A stretch of 64,000 nt of DNA from Onthophagus taurus. Taxonomy: Eukaryota > Arthropoda > Insecta > Coleoptera > Scarabaeidae. Location of the stretch: the NCBI RefSeq assembly GCF_036711975.1, contig NC_091971.1:10237501-10301500 (forward strand). The letters run 5' to 3'. The position numbers were made by a program, and so were the translations under genes. Position 1 is the first letter of the stretch. Each line of letters opens with the position of its first letter. The notes beneath the pieces were generated by a model. That model was not told the DNA's origin. It ran no database searches and saw only the letters and a list, made by a program, of their open reading frames with translations. This document shows positions 23,801 to 34,153 of the stretch, in pieces.

Positions 23801-26800
23801 GCAAGTTCAAATAGAAAGTCAGCATGCCCAAAACCTTATTCATTCCTGGTTTGATATTCAAGAAAGTAAAGATATATGGCTGAACTATAACCTCTCTAGT
23901 GAGGTTATAAAAGAAGACCTTGTTCCAATAGCCCAACTGTCTGAAGCTTTACATACTAGAAGTAATCATATAAAAGCTAAATTATTTCTAACAGTTTTCT
24001 AGGCACACTTCCAAAAACAATTTAATAATGGACATGTGAAATCATTTGGTCACTTTACTAGAACATCATAACACCATGACAGCAACTTATTTTTTAAAAT
24101 GATATAAAACCATAATAAAAATTGTCTGCAATGGGTTTTAATAAACAGTAGAAATATATTAAATGATATATAAATATATTACAGGGGCAAAACACTAAAA
24201 TATTAAGCAAAGCGTTCATGGTAACATCGACATAATTTAGTTTCCTTCCAACTTTGTACATTCAACGTTTGCAAAGATAACAATTCTGAAATTCAGAAAG
24301 AATTAATTTAAAAAGGGAAAAACCATGTTTAAAAATCTCAAAATTCAAAACTTGGGTCTTACTCAAATAATTACAAACCTTTCCCATCCGATTATTACTC
24401 AAATTTAATTTCTCCAAAGTTTCATTACTTCTTAATAACTCATCTATTTCTACATTTCGTCTGTTTAATCCACATCCGGATAAATTTAATTCCTTCAAAA
24501 CATTTTTTCCTTTCGTTAAAGCGTAAAACAAAAATTTTCCACCTTTACTATTTATAATATTTAAACGTACGTTTAATTCGTTTAAATGATCGTCCTCCAT
24601 AAGAATAAATGCCAAACTTTTAATTCCAGCGTATCCTGTAGATTTAATAAAGAAAATATAAATATAAAATAAATCGTTTCGTATCGATATTAAACGTTGT
24701 TTAAAACAAAATTTTTTCGATAATCGGTAAAATAAGCCGCGGTTATTAATTCTTTTATAAGTAAAATAAGGAAGACGAGATTTCCGGACATTATTACAAT
24801 AAAGAGATACACTGTGAACATTTTTGGGTTAAAATTTTTTTGACGTACCGATGTAATTGTTAACTAAATTTAATTTGGTAACGTTGACATGATTTTTAAT
24901 AAAATTTGAAATTGCCATCGCTCCGTGATCCGCAATTTTGCAGTGAGAAAATTCTAACTCTTTAAGATTATCGTTAGTATCTAATGATTTTAAGATCATT
25001 TTTAACTTTATGCAATTTATATCCGAATTTTGTATTCTTAAAATCTCTAGTTTTGAAGTTTCCAATCCTTTTGATAAATTTTTGATATCGATCATTGTCG
25101 TGTTGAAAATGTGCCAAGAAAATTTCTCACCCACGTATTTCTAAAAAAAACTTTAAAAAGTAAGATATTTAAATTATAGTTAAACCTCAATATAACGGAT
25201 TAATGTAACGGATACGAGAAAGGGAGTATTCAGTGTACGTGGAGGTGGAATCTAAAAGTATATCCCGGGTAAAGGTGCACAAATTAGAACTAACACTAGA
25301 CCTAGAACTAGAAATATTTGGGTTTAGCCGTGCGTCTCTTAAGATGGCTAAACCCGAATTATTCTAGTTCTAGGTTTAGTGTTGGTTCTACTTTTAGTTC
25401 TATAAAAGTCTACAACAATCTAGTTCTAAATAACAAATAAAACTGGAGCTAACACTAGCATTAGAACTAACACTAGACCTAGAAGTAGAAACATTCGGGT
25501 TTAGCTGAGCGTCTCTTAAGACAGCTAAACCCTAATGATTCTAGTTCTAGGTTTAGTGTTGGTTTTACTTTTAGTTCAATAAAAGTATATAACAATGTAG
25601 CGCTGAATAACAAGTAAAACTGTTAAAAAAATGTTTAAATAACATCATATAACCTGGAAAACTGTTTTATTTTTATTTTTATTGTATTTGATACAACGCC
25701 TCGGCCGCAAGCGACCTCGACTTAGTTTAGAAATAAGTATTTGAATATTACTCATCTTTTTATCAACATGGTATCGAGCTAGTGCCTCGGCCGCAAGCGA
25801 CCTCGGCTTAATTTGGTCGTATAACCTGGAAAACTGCTTTTCTTATTGTTATTGTATTTGGTATAACGTCTCGGCCCCAAGCGACCTCGACTTAGTTAAG
25901 AAATAAATGTTTAAGTATTACTCATCTTTTTATCGACATGGTATCGAGCTAGTGCCTCGGCCGCAAGCGAGCTCGGCTTAATTTGGTCGTACAACGTAAA
26001 AAATTATAGTTTTGTATTGATATTGTATTAATGTAGCCCCTCGGCCGCAAACAACCTCGGTTTGATTACATAATATAACCTGAAAAACTGTTTTTTTATT
26101 CTTATTGTATAAGACTTCGGCCGCAAGCGACCTTGACTTAGTTAAGAAATAAATATTTGAAATGTTTCTAGTTCTAAATCTAGTGTTAGTTCTAGAATAG
26201 AGCAACTTGTTGAATAACCCGAGTTGGATTCTATCTATTAAAGCTAACATTTATATCCAAAGTTCGTTATAACAAAATCCGTTATATCGAGGTTTTACGG
26301 CACTAAAATAAAAAATTACTTGTTTAAAACACAAAGATAATTCTCTCATATTCGAAAATCCCATTAAAATCGTATTTAAGGGAACATGATCTGGAATATT
26401 AATAGAAGTCGGTGCTCTAAGTTCTCTAACATTTAAACTAGTTACATAATCTTTGCATAAAATGTACAAATCGTTTATTTTTTCAACATCGTAATGTTCT
26501 GGATCTAAATTTTCCAAGTATTCTTGAACATGCTTCTCCAAATACAACTCCTTCCAAGTTTTTCTTTCATTTTTATCAATAATTTTTTCATCAACTACTT
26601 TTCTTTCATTAGTTAACTTTTCTACTTCAGAAAAGCTCCGATCTATAACCGAATTTTTGGGCCAACGTTCTTTGTAACATCTCAACCAATAAACTTCGTA
26701 TGCTATTTTTGGTACTGTTAATTTTAATGGAAGATCAACTCTTAAGATATCCAATAAAGAAATTACGTTTGCAAGTAAAGGAAGTTCATTAAGTAATTGT

Positions 26801-27029
26801 AAAACTTAAAAGAAACGAGGAATTATTGGCTAAAAATTAAATGTATTCAAAAAATACCTTCCCAATTAGATGCAATAACATCGATACATATTTCTATTAA
26901 TTTTTTCGGTAAATTTTCTTTCCATTGATTCAAATTTATGCTTAATATACGTTTTGTTGGTTTAAACCGAATATTTTCGTTATGATAAACTTTTAAAACA
27001 TTTTTACTTATCGTTAAGGGGTGAGACAT
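20863..27029 (-). CDS. TCTE1: TCTE1 / dynein regulatory complex subunit 5
   Basis: Five exons in coding order, 27029-26858, 26804-26320, 25140-24849, 24635-24379 and 21108-20863, give 483 residues (human TCTE1 is about 501). DRC5 is a leucine-rich repeat subunit of the nexin-dynein regulatory complex that links axonemal doublets and is needed for sperm motility. The N-terminal part shows LQLLNELPLLANVI, YWLRCYKERWP and the family hallmark WKELYLEKHVQEYLENLDP, followed by LYILCKDYVTSLNVREL. The C-terminal part is LRRs: LEILRIQNSDINCIKL, LKELEFSHCKIADHGA, VTKLNLVNNYIGYAG, LKELNLSGCGLN, LEKLNLSNNRMG and LINLDCRRCEFSSDEV. Every junction keeps frame and the LRR periodicity runs across introns. Introns 2 and 4 are long (1.2 and 3.3 kb) and hold a TIR element and, respectively, a small opposite-strand gene plus a LINE. 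The gene is divergent from the zinc-finger gene starting 360 bp away. Confidence 0.9.
21278..21310 (+). promoter_or_regulatory. TATA box and start region of the small peptide gene
   Basis: TATAAAAG at 21278-21285 lies 45 bases before the ATG at 21323. A start near 21308 (ACTTCAC) would sit about 30 bases downstream of the TATA box, leaving a 5' UTR of about 15 bases. Confidence 0.7.
21323..21586 (+). CDS. Small secreted acidic peptide precursor, unknown family
   Basis: Two exons, 21323-21379 and 21437-21586, are separated by a 57-bp intron with GTAAGA and TTAG ends, and encode 68 residues. The first exon is a signal peptide (MKFIYVFTIAVVFGVLYAQ, continuing into VNAG). The rest is strongly charged: MDDTKDDDGHARHERDVDNG, then KPTDDDKKQIAPCCGQEP. 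RHER followed by D fits the RxxR furin pattern, so a C-terminal peptide of about 27 residues ending CCGQEP could be released. The adjacent cysteines could form intermolecular or vicinal disulfides. A TATA box, short UTR and AATAAA at about 21617 complete a full transcription unit within the last intron of DRC5 on the opposite strand. I recognise no family; antimicrobial, venom-like or gland secretion roles are all only guesses. It is too short for ordinary ORF scans. Confidence 0.8.
21587..22413. other. 3' flank of the peptide gene and intron sequence
   Basis: AT-rich intron sequence of DRC5. Just before the LINE, the minus strand (about 22425-22290, continuing across the insertion into 23398-23440) reads PPTNKELEKLAENMANLFW, then KRKTSKLTENEVDIIIASYK. 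This looks like an old coding fragment of unknown origin that the LINE later split. Confidence 0.4.
22414..22427. repeat. Target-site duplication of the LINE, left copy
   Basis: TTATTAGTTGGAGG at 22414-22427 recurs exactly at 23398-23411 on the other side of the LINE. This is the expected footprint of target-primed reverse transcription and fixes both ends of the insertion. Confidence 0.9.
22428..23397 (+). mobile_element. 5'-truncated LINE, 3' end of the reverse transcriptase ORF
   Basis: One 275-codon frame (22431-23258) encodes the C-terminal part of a non-LTR RT: VSSVMMYGAEVWGW (thumb), RYWRWVLGVARETPGYIVRE, and a terminal cysteine-histidine motif in WCRLCREEWETLEHMLNGC. It is followed by a 3' UTR and an A-rich tail ending near AAACAATAAAATGC. 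Base composition (GC-rich, purine-rich plus strand) differs sharply from the AT-rich neighbourhood. Identical 14-bp duplications flank it. The ORF is undamaged, so the insertion is recent. Confidence 0.9.
23412..24378. other. DRC5 intron sequence without a supported gene
   Basis: AT-rich. A 64-codon minus frame at 23742-23936 has no recognisable domain. The plus strand around 23790-23990 has coding-like patches (for example EVIKEDLVPIAQLSEALHT) that may be remains of an unidentified element. Confidence 0.35.
25178..26298. mobile_element. Non-autonomous pogo/Tigger-like TIR element carrying tandem repeats
   Basis: The left end AGTTAAACCTCAATATAACG and the reverse complement of 26277-26298 (GTAAAACCTCGATATAACGG) match with two or three differences, and this sequence is of the pogo/Tigger terminus type. 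No transposase frame is present. The interior consists of hairpin units of the CTAGAAC family (25285-25570) and a GC-rich tandem array (25699-26135). The element sits in the second intron of DRC5. Confidence 0.75.
25699..26135. repeat. GC-rich tandem array, about 85-bp units in alternating pairs
   Basis: The motif CCTCGGCCGCAAGCGACCTC occurs at 25699, 25785, 25869 (one change), 25955, 26039 (diverged) and 26115. Spacings are 86, 84, 86, 84 and 76. Units alternate between a GACTTAG-flanked and a GGCTTAATTTGG-flanked type, so the real repeat is a dimer of about 170 bp. The motif stands out as GC-rich within very AT-rich sequence. Confidence 0.85.
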
Positions 27030-27388
27030 TTTTATTTAAAAAGTTTGATCAATAAACATCAAAGAAAAAATTAATACTTTATTAATTTATGTTATTTAAG
27101 TGAAAGGAAAATATAATTTTAAAATAGATTTATTAATTAAATACATTATTTTAATTATTTATATTTTTAATTTTTTACCGCCATCTATCAAATATGCCGA
27201 TAACTTCCCACATGTCAAATTAATCTGGTGAGATTTCTAGTAATTCTAGTTACATTTAAGTTATTTCAATCTGACAAGTTGATAGAAGAGAAAAAGAGGT
27301 TATGTTGTGCTGTGTGTAGTTTCAAATAGGTGGGTCTCGGGTTTGTTTGGCGTCCAAACATTTTTTTATTTTTGAAAGGCACACAAAT
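27030..27388. promoter_or_regulatory. Shared promoter region between DRC5 and the ZAD zinc-finger gene
   Basis: The two genes are divergent and their start codons are 359 bp apart, so both core promoters and 5' UTRs must lie here. I see no TATA box near either start, which suits a broad, housekeeping-type bidirectional promoter. Confidence 0.5.
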
Positions 27389-30300
27389 ATGGAAGAGGAC
27401 CAATTACCGAACGTGTGTAGAGCTTGTCTTACTGGTCAAGGTGAATTTCAGTCAATTTTTGTAAGGGACGAACGCAGTGGATTCGATATACATTTAGCCG
27501 AGATGATAATGGCTTATTCTTCTGTTCAGGTAAATTAAGAATGAGTACATTTAAATAGATTATTAATTTGTTTACAGAAAAAATCATTAAGAAAACGATA
27601 ATTAATTTTTTAGATAACTTTTGGTGATGGTTTACCAGAAACGATATGTTGTAAATGTGCAAATAAAGCATCAGAATTCTATTTATTTAAAATACAATGT
27701 GAACAAACAGATAAGTACTTAAGAAGTAGTTTGGGAATGTCCCCATTATCAAAAACTTCACCACACACAACTAATTTTGAAAACTCTGAAAAACCTGAAG
27801 ATATTATTTTGGAAGATAACTCAGAAAACGTTTCTGTTAAGCCTGAATTATATTTTACACAACACGAAGAATCAGAAGACTTTTGGGATCCAGATGATAA
27901 TAATTCTGATGATAAATCGGACGATAAAGGTGATTCAGTGAAATTACACGAATGCAATGTTTGTTTAAAACCATTTTTACGACTAAATTTATTACAAAGA
28001 CACAAGAAAATCCATGAACCCCCCAAATTTTTTCAATGCGATGTATGCCAAAAAACATTTACGCGAAATGATTTGTTGCATCGTCATCGAATGTCGCATA
28101 TTAAATCGGATGGAAACACTCCCATAAAAATGGAAATGAAAGAGGAAATAATCGAGACAAAATCGACATCGGCTTTCAAATGCGAACAATGTAATGCGGA
28201 ATTTATTGATAATTCGGAGTATGAAAAGCATTTGGGGAGTCATGGGAAAAGTAAAAAGCTTAAATGTACCGATTGTGATAAACTATTTTCGAAAAAATCG
28301 CATTTGACCAGGCATTTGAAGATTCATTCGAAAGAGAAACCACATAATTGTAATTTGTGTGGAAAAGGATTTGTTAGATCTGAACAATTAATGAATCATA
28401 TGAATGTACATTCTGGTATTAAACCGCATGTTTGTAAAATTTGTAATAAAGGTAAGAGTTTTTTAGTTTATATGCCACATTTTAATACAATTAGATATTA
28501 GAATAACAAATATGATTATACAGACTACTTCTTATTTAGTAATTAACAGAGATCTACTTTTAAAAAAGTCCAAATTCAAATAGTTTCGAATTTTTTTGTA
28601 CTTGAAATACAAAATACTTTTTTAATTTAGTACTTGAATACTAATGTATGTTCAGTATACAGGCTGTCTCAGCAAGACCAGTCATTAGACGTTTCTGGGG
28701 TTCTGATTACTTAGTCGTCTTCAGCGTCTCATTTTACATCTTTTATATTCCATATGTCCTATACCTAACATTTATAGTTTGGGAAATAATTATAGTTTTT
28801 TGAAAAATGCTCACATACAGGGTGTACAAAAAGTATGGAATAATGGTTCTACAGCCTAAACTTCAACTTATATTAAAAAAAGTTTTAAATAAAAGTTACT
28901 TGAAACTATTTTCCGCATATCTTGGCGTAGAAATAAAATAAACCCTGTATATTTTAAGTTTTTTGGATTCCTTTTGACAAGGTGTTGCAAAATGCCATAA
29001 GGTTTTAATACTTTAAACTGCATAGTTTTCGAGATATTAAAACTTTTATTTAAAAAGATTTGACGTAGCGACAACCAAATTATGGCGTCATTATGGAATA
29101 AACAACCTATTTACCACAGTTAGCCACGAAGATGTTTGGAATCGGTATAAGCTCCGCCCATCCCTGTGACGTCAAGGCTTAAGTTGTCTATTCCATAGTG
29201 ACGCCATAATTTGGTTGTCGCTACGTCAAATCTTTTTAAATAAAATAAAATCTTTTTTAATAAAATCTCGAAAATTATGCAGTTTAAAGCATTAAAACCT
29301 TATGGCATTTTGCAACATCTTGTCAAAAAGAATCCAACAACCTTAAAATATACTATTTTTTGTGCATGCAAAGTGTGACAAAGTTCTTAGCAGAACTTGC
29401 AAAATGTTTAATGAACACTATCCACATTTACCTCCGATAACAAAAGGTAAATTTAGAAGAATAGAAGCAAATTTTTTGCATGTTGGACGAATTAATCACG
29501 TGTTAAACTGACCAAAAAATGTAGTAGATAATGCGCGGAAGAGATGAATACCTTGGCTTATTTCGAGCCTAGCCCCAACGCCTCAATTCGAGCTGCCAAA
29601 GAAGAGCTGGGATCATACTATGAACTTTGTGGCGTTTTTCAGGTATAAAAAATAAATTAAGAATTTCTTAATTTGTGTAAATATTATTTTCGTGATTGTT
29701 ATCGATTTTAATTCTTTTTAGTACTAATATTAAGGAGCCTAACAGATAATTATTAGCTCACATGCATCAAGTGACATAAAAAAGTAAGTCTTTGACAAGA
29801 ACTCATTGAGAAGGCTTGTTTTCCATGCCACACTAGGCTAAATATCCATATGATACATTTACATTTTTCAAAAAACCCTAATTATCTCCCAAACTATTGA
29901 TGTTAGGTATGGGACATATGGGATATAAAAGATGTAGAATGAGACTCAGAAGACGACTAAGTAATAAAATAAACTAATAAAAGACTTCGTTGTAATAAAA
30001 CTTCCAAATTTCGAAAAGTTAACGTGTCATAGTAAATTGACTAAACAGCCGTTCTCGGCACCAAAACATACTCCATCATGTTGCTTAAGCATGTTCTGAA
30101 TCCTAAATTGATATCCCAAAAATTGAGTGTTCTCTGACTTTTTGAACAATTGTCTGCTGGAGCATATTTTTCTAGAAAAATTCGAATCGAATAAGTCGAG
30201 AACGGCCGAATCAAATTGGAGAAAGTAAAGTTATTTATAAACCTTAAAAACAGACAAATCCAAATATGTAAAAATATACAGGGTGTTTCATTTAAAAAAT

Positions 30301-33300
30301 AAAGTAGGTGGCGATTTTCGGTATAACCGAAAGTGCTGGAAATCTGAAAATATTTTAGTCGAAGAGAACGCAATTGATAATACTTAAGCCTGAATTCTCA
30401 AATTTTTATTTTCCAGAACCACAGAAACGTCTAATGACCAGTTTCGCTGAGACACCTGTATGTTGTAAATATCTGAGTATTGACTATATAGAGGATTTTC
30501 CAAAAGTAATAGATAAATTCAATAAATCCATTAAAAACAGTTTATGGAAAAATCGCTGAGACGGGTCTAAAGATTTAAATTTTTTGCAATTTTTCGTTGT
30601 AGATTTTAAATTTTTTCCGCCATTTTTTATGACGTCATCGATGTTTTTTTCAAATACAATATGCAATTTTTTATTACGAAATCCGAAAGAGGATTGTTTT
30701 CTGAATTTAGTACAGTCAAAATTAATATTGATTACATAAGAAAATTTTCGTAAAAATTGCTTTAAAGTTTCATTATCTCCCATTCACTTGAGATAGAAAA
30801 ATAGCAGTAGCCATGCGTAACCATAGCAACAAATTGTTTGCTTCCAATTTTCCAAGTGTCAAAATTCGATTTCTTCAACGTATTTACCGATAAATAAGAA
30901 AATAAGAATGAGACTTACTGAAACTGAAAGAATCGAAATTCTAATGATGATTGATTTCGGAGATGGAGTTCGAACACAGAACGAAGTCTGTGCGTTTAAT
31001 GAAACTCATCAAAATCGCACGCCAACTTGGACATGTACGAGATAAACCTAAGGCCGGACGTCCATCGTCCTTAAATGAAGATCAGCAATTGGATGCTGTG
31101 CTAAAAGTACAGGAAAATCCACATTCAACCCTCATGAATGTTACTACTAAGTTCAATTCATCCCAAAACACAGTAGCAAGATTATTCAAAAAAGAAAAAT
31201 ATCATCCCTACAAAATGCACTTGGTGCAGGAACTTTGCAATGGCGATTTTGCGAGAGTATGGCGGAACTAACCAACGGAGATCCTGCGTTCATTAAAAAC
31301 ATTCTCTTTTCTGATGAAGCAACGTTTTCCTCAAATAGTACCGTCAATAAGCAAAACTTCCGTTATTGGGTAGTTGAAAATCCCCATTGGAAGATCGAAA
31401 CGGAAACCCAATATCCCCAAAACGTCAACGTAGTTGAATAGTTGACAATCAAATTATTGGAACGCTGAATGGTGAACGGTATTTCGATTTTCTTCAGTTA
31501 GATTATCTCTTTCTACTCAGTATAATGTTATGACAGCAATTAGTCTTTTTGTACTTGTATGAAACCGACTTTAGTCATGATGCAAATGAAATTAAATAAT
31601 ACTAATTATTCGGCATTTAGAATTGTACTAAAATAAAACAACATGATGGCGACGACACAGGCAAATAATGTCTTGACGTTTAGAATATTTCGTTGAGGTC
31701 GAAAAGTATGAGCCCTAATTACGAATATAGTACCCTGTTACAAGGGTAATAATAATAATGCTATGAGATGGTGTTTTTGAAGTAAACCTGCTGTTGTGTA
31801 ATAATGTTATATTGTAAAACACTAACGTGTTTTATGATTAAAATTCTCAGACTACAGTGGGAATCCCCAAGTCGAAAAATTTGGATTTGTTGCAACATAT
31901 TTCTGATTTCAGTAAATTTCTGCTCATTGTCTTCAGAAAGCTTTTCTTTTACGACGTTTTCCATTAACATCTGAATAATCTTCAGGTGAGGTTGCCACGG
32001 TAGCATTATTAGTAGAATAAGAAAAGATTTATTTATTGTATCAGTTGATGACACCTTCTCTCAATAGCACGGGAGAAAAAAGCCTGTATCCAACATATTA
32101 ATATTTGAGGGCTTTTGACCCTCAGACTTTTCTGATCCACTGGCTGAAGTAACGAGGTGTAGTTAGGCGGCAAAAACAGAGAACAATTTCCCCATCATCG
32201 CTTCTCAACTGCGTCTCTGAAATGTGATTGGAAGCATTGTCAATTATTAACAGCGTCTTCCCATTAAAATTCTTTTTTTGAAATCTTTTTACGCGTTTGA
32301 CATCAATGCATTCTTTTGAAATTGCGCTCAACTGGATTACTAGCGTTTTTAAAACCGTCATTTTGAGTTGATGACTATCATCGCCATTGGCAGAAGCAAC
32401 AAAAGTTACTTCTTTCTTTGAAACTTTTTTGCTCTAGCGATGAATCTAGTAGCAGCTTCCAAAATAGTGCTGATTCATCAGCATGATATGTCTGGCTAGG
32501 TAATAGCTTAAGCTCGTTTATATTTTCCGTGAATTTTTTCAAAAAAGTCTGAACTAGTATTGGATCGCTTGACAGCTTTTCCCCATATAGTTTTTACTTA
32601 AACCTATTTCTTAATTGATTCAAATATAATAAATGTTTTTAATATATTTTAATCGAATAATGTTTAAAATAATTAATTTGAATTCAGGTTTTAACCAAAT
32701 ATCAAATTTAAAAGATCACATGAGAACCCACAACGGTGAAAAGCCATTTTTGTGTTCAACCTGCGGTAAAGGTTTTAATCAATTAGGAAACTTAAGACAA
32801 CACATTGTACGACATAGCGGCGTTAAAGCTCACGTTTGTAGTATTTGCGGGAATGGGTTCGCTAGTAAAGGAGAATTATGTGCTCATTTAAGAAAACACA
32901 CAGGTAAGAAAAATTGAACCCATAAAAAAACATTCCGCAAACATTTTCCCTAAAATTTATTTCCGTAAATAAATCCATTTCCCGAATATTCACTAAAAGC
33001 GTTCCTAAAACCGTTTTGTTTTCCTTAAAAAAAAGGGTTATTTTTTTAGGTGCTAGACCGTTTGTTTGTCAAATTTGTAATCATGGTTTTACAACATCCA
33101 GTTCTTTAACGAAACACAAACGAATTCATTCGGGTGAAAAACCCTACGAATGCGACGTTTGTAAAATGAAATTTTCACGTTCGGGAATTTTAGCGCGACA
33201 CAAACGGACACATACAGGAGAAAAACCATACATTTGCCAATATTGTTCGAAGGCTTTTTCCCAATCGAACGATCTCAGTTCACATCTGCGCATCCATACC

Positions 33301-33459
33301 GGAGAAAAGCCATTTATTTGCGATATTTGTGGCACAGCTTTTCGACAAAACTCGGCGCTTAAAACGCATAAAAAAACACACGTTGATAGGACGCCCGTTT
33401 TAGAACCGGGTGTTGCTATGATTGGGATGATTCAACCACAATTTTTAAATCCTTTATAA
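27389..33459 (+). CDS. ZAD-type C2H2 zinc-finger transcription factor, 12 fingers
   Basis: Four exons (27389-27529, 27614-28451, 32688-32903 and 33050-33459) sum to 535 codons, 534 residues. The N-terminus is a zinc-associated domain (first pair VCRACL, second pair ICCKCANKA, residues about 8-75), an arthropod dimerisation domain. An acidic linker follows (SDDKSDDKGD). Twelve C2H2 fingers run from about residue 165 to 510, the later ones joined by TGEKP-type linkers (HSGEKPYECDVC, HTGEKPYICQYC, HTGEKPFICDIC), which indicates sequence-specific DNA binding. Finger 6 (CKICNKGFNQISNLKDHMRT) is split between exons 2 and 3 by a 4.2-kb intron packed with transposons. The start has the first ATG of the exon with a normal context. 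The protein is nuclear; targets cannot be read from the sequence. ZAD-ZnF genes expand lineage-specifically in insects, so no orthologue name is given. Confidence 0.92.
28658..30460. mobile_element. Foldback element with concentric inverted repeats
   Basis: Outer TIRs of about 47 bases (28658-28704 and 30414-30460, starting TACAGG) match with a few differences and are flanked by TA. Inside them lies a second inverted pair (about 28705-28815 and 29858-29975, sharing CATATGTCC and TAGGTAT blocks), and inside that a third palindrome (about 28915-29100 against 29165-29345, sharing GACGTAGCGACAACCAAATT). Unmatched spacers of several hundred bases interrupt the nesting, and a further TACAGGGTGT terminus at about 30276 suggests another small insertion. 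No coding capacity is seen. Confidence 0.75.
30908..31500 (+). mobile_element. Tc/mariner-type transposase remnant (DUF4817 N-terminus)
   Basis: The plus strand reads MRLTETERIEILMMIDFGDG, GHVRDKPKAGRPSSL, a central FKKEKYHPYKMHLVQELC, then DPAFIKNILFSDEATFSSN with the first catalytic Asp, RYWVVENPHWKI and TQYPQNVNVVE, and LNGERYFDFLQ. This is the widespread insect transposase family with a DUF4817 helix-turn-helix before a DDE_3 domain. Three frames are used, the second catalytic block is missing, and the copy is dead. Confidence 0.8.
31750..32600 (-). mobile_element. pogo/Tigger-type transposase remnant
   Basis: On the minus strand, QTYHADESALFWKLL, then KTLLIIDNASNHISE with the catalytic Asp-Asn, RSDDGEIVLCF and a PNYTSLLQPVDQ-like segment match the DDE_1 (pogo/Tigger/jerky) domain in order. 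Several frame changes and stops interrupt it. It lies in the zinc-finger gene's long intron, in reverse orientation. Confidence 0.78.
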
Positions 33460-34153
33460 AAAATGAAATTATTTTTTATGGAAAAAAAGACAATACTTAA
33501 AAAAGAAATGGATTTTTACTTAATTTTTATTTAATTTATGATGAATCTGTATATATTTGTGTATGTATTATTAGAAGTATTAAATAATATTATGAATTAG
33601 TTTTTAAATTTATAAAATATTTGTGATAAGTTATAAAATTTCCTTTCAATTGTTTTGTTTACTTTAAAATTAGCAATAGAAAGTCACTCAACACAATATA
33701 CATTAAAAAAAAGTTATAAATAATTTTTTCTTATCATAACTTACACCATTTTACAAAATATTAATCAAACGATCCGAAAACGTAATTTTATCATAGCGAT
33801 GAAGGGATTTCCCATCTATTTTCAAATGAATACCTTTTACATTTAAAATTTAAACCAATTCACAATCAGAAACAAACAAAAAATGCTAATTAACTACGTG
33901 TATTCGCATTTCAATCAGCATTTAATAATACATCGACGACACAAAGTAAAATAACGATTATTTCAATCGAAGGTAAGTTACACAGAAGTATTCCTTGAGG
34001 TAGAAGACGTTTTATTAACGACGTTGATGACGACGGCGCGAAGAATCAAGGCCACTTTCTCTGACACACTTTCAACCCCGTTTAAAAAATAAAAAACTTC
34101 CTCGATACGTACGGCAAAATTAGTTTCCTACAGTAAAATAGTCAAGCGAAGAG
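33460..34153. other. Intergenic spacer between the zinc-finger gene and PDSS2
   Basis: This holds the zinc-finger 3' UTR and the PDSS2 promoter and 5' UTR. A GC-richer patch at about 33995-34080 (with GACGACGGCGCG) precedes the PDSS2 start and is the likely core promoter area. No TATA box or extra gene is seen. Confidence 0.45.
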
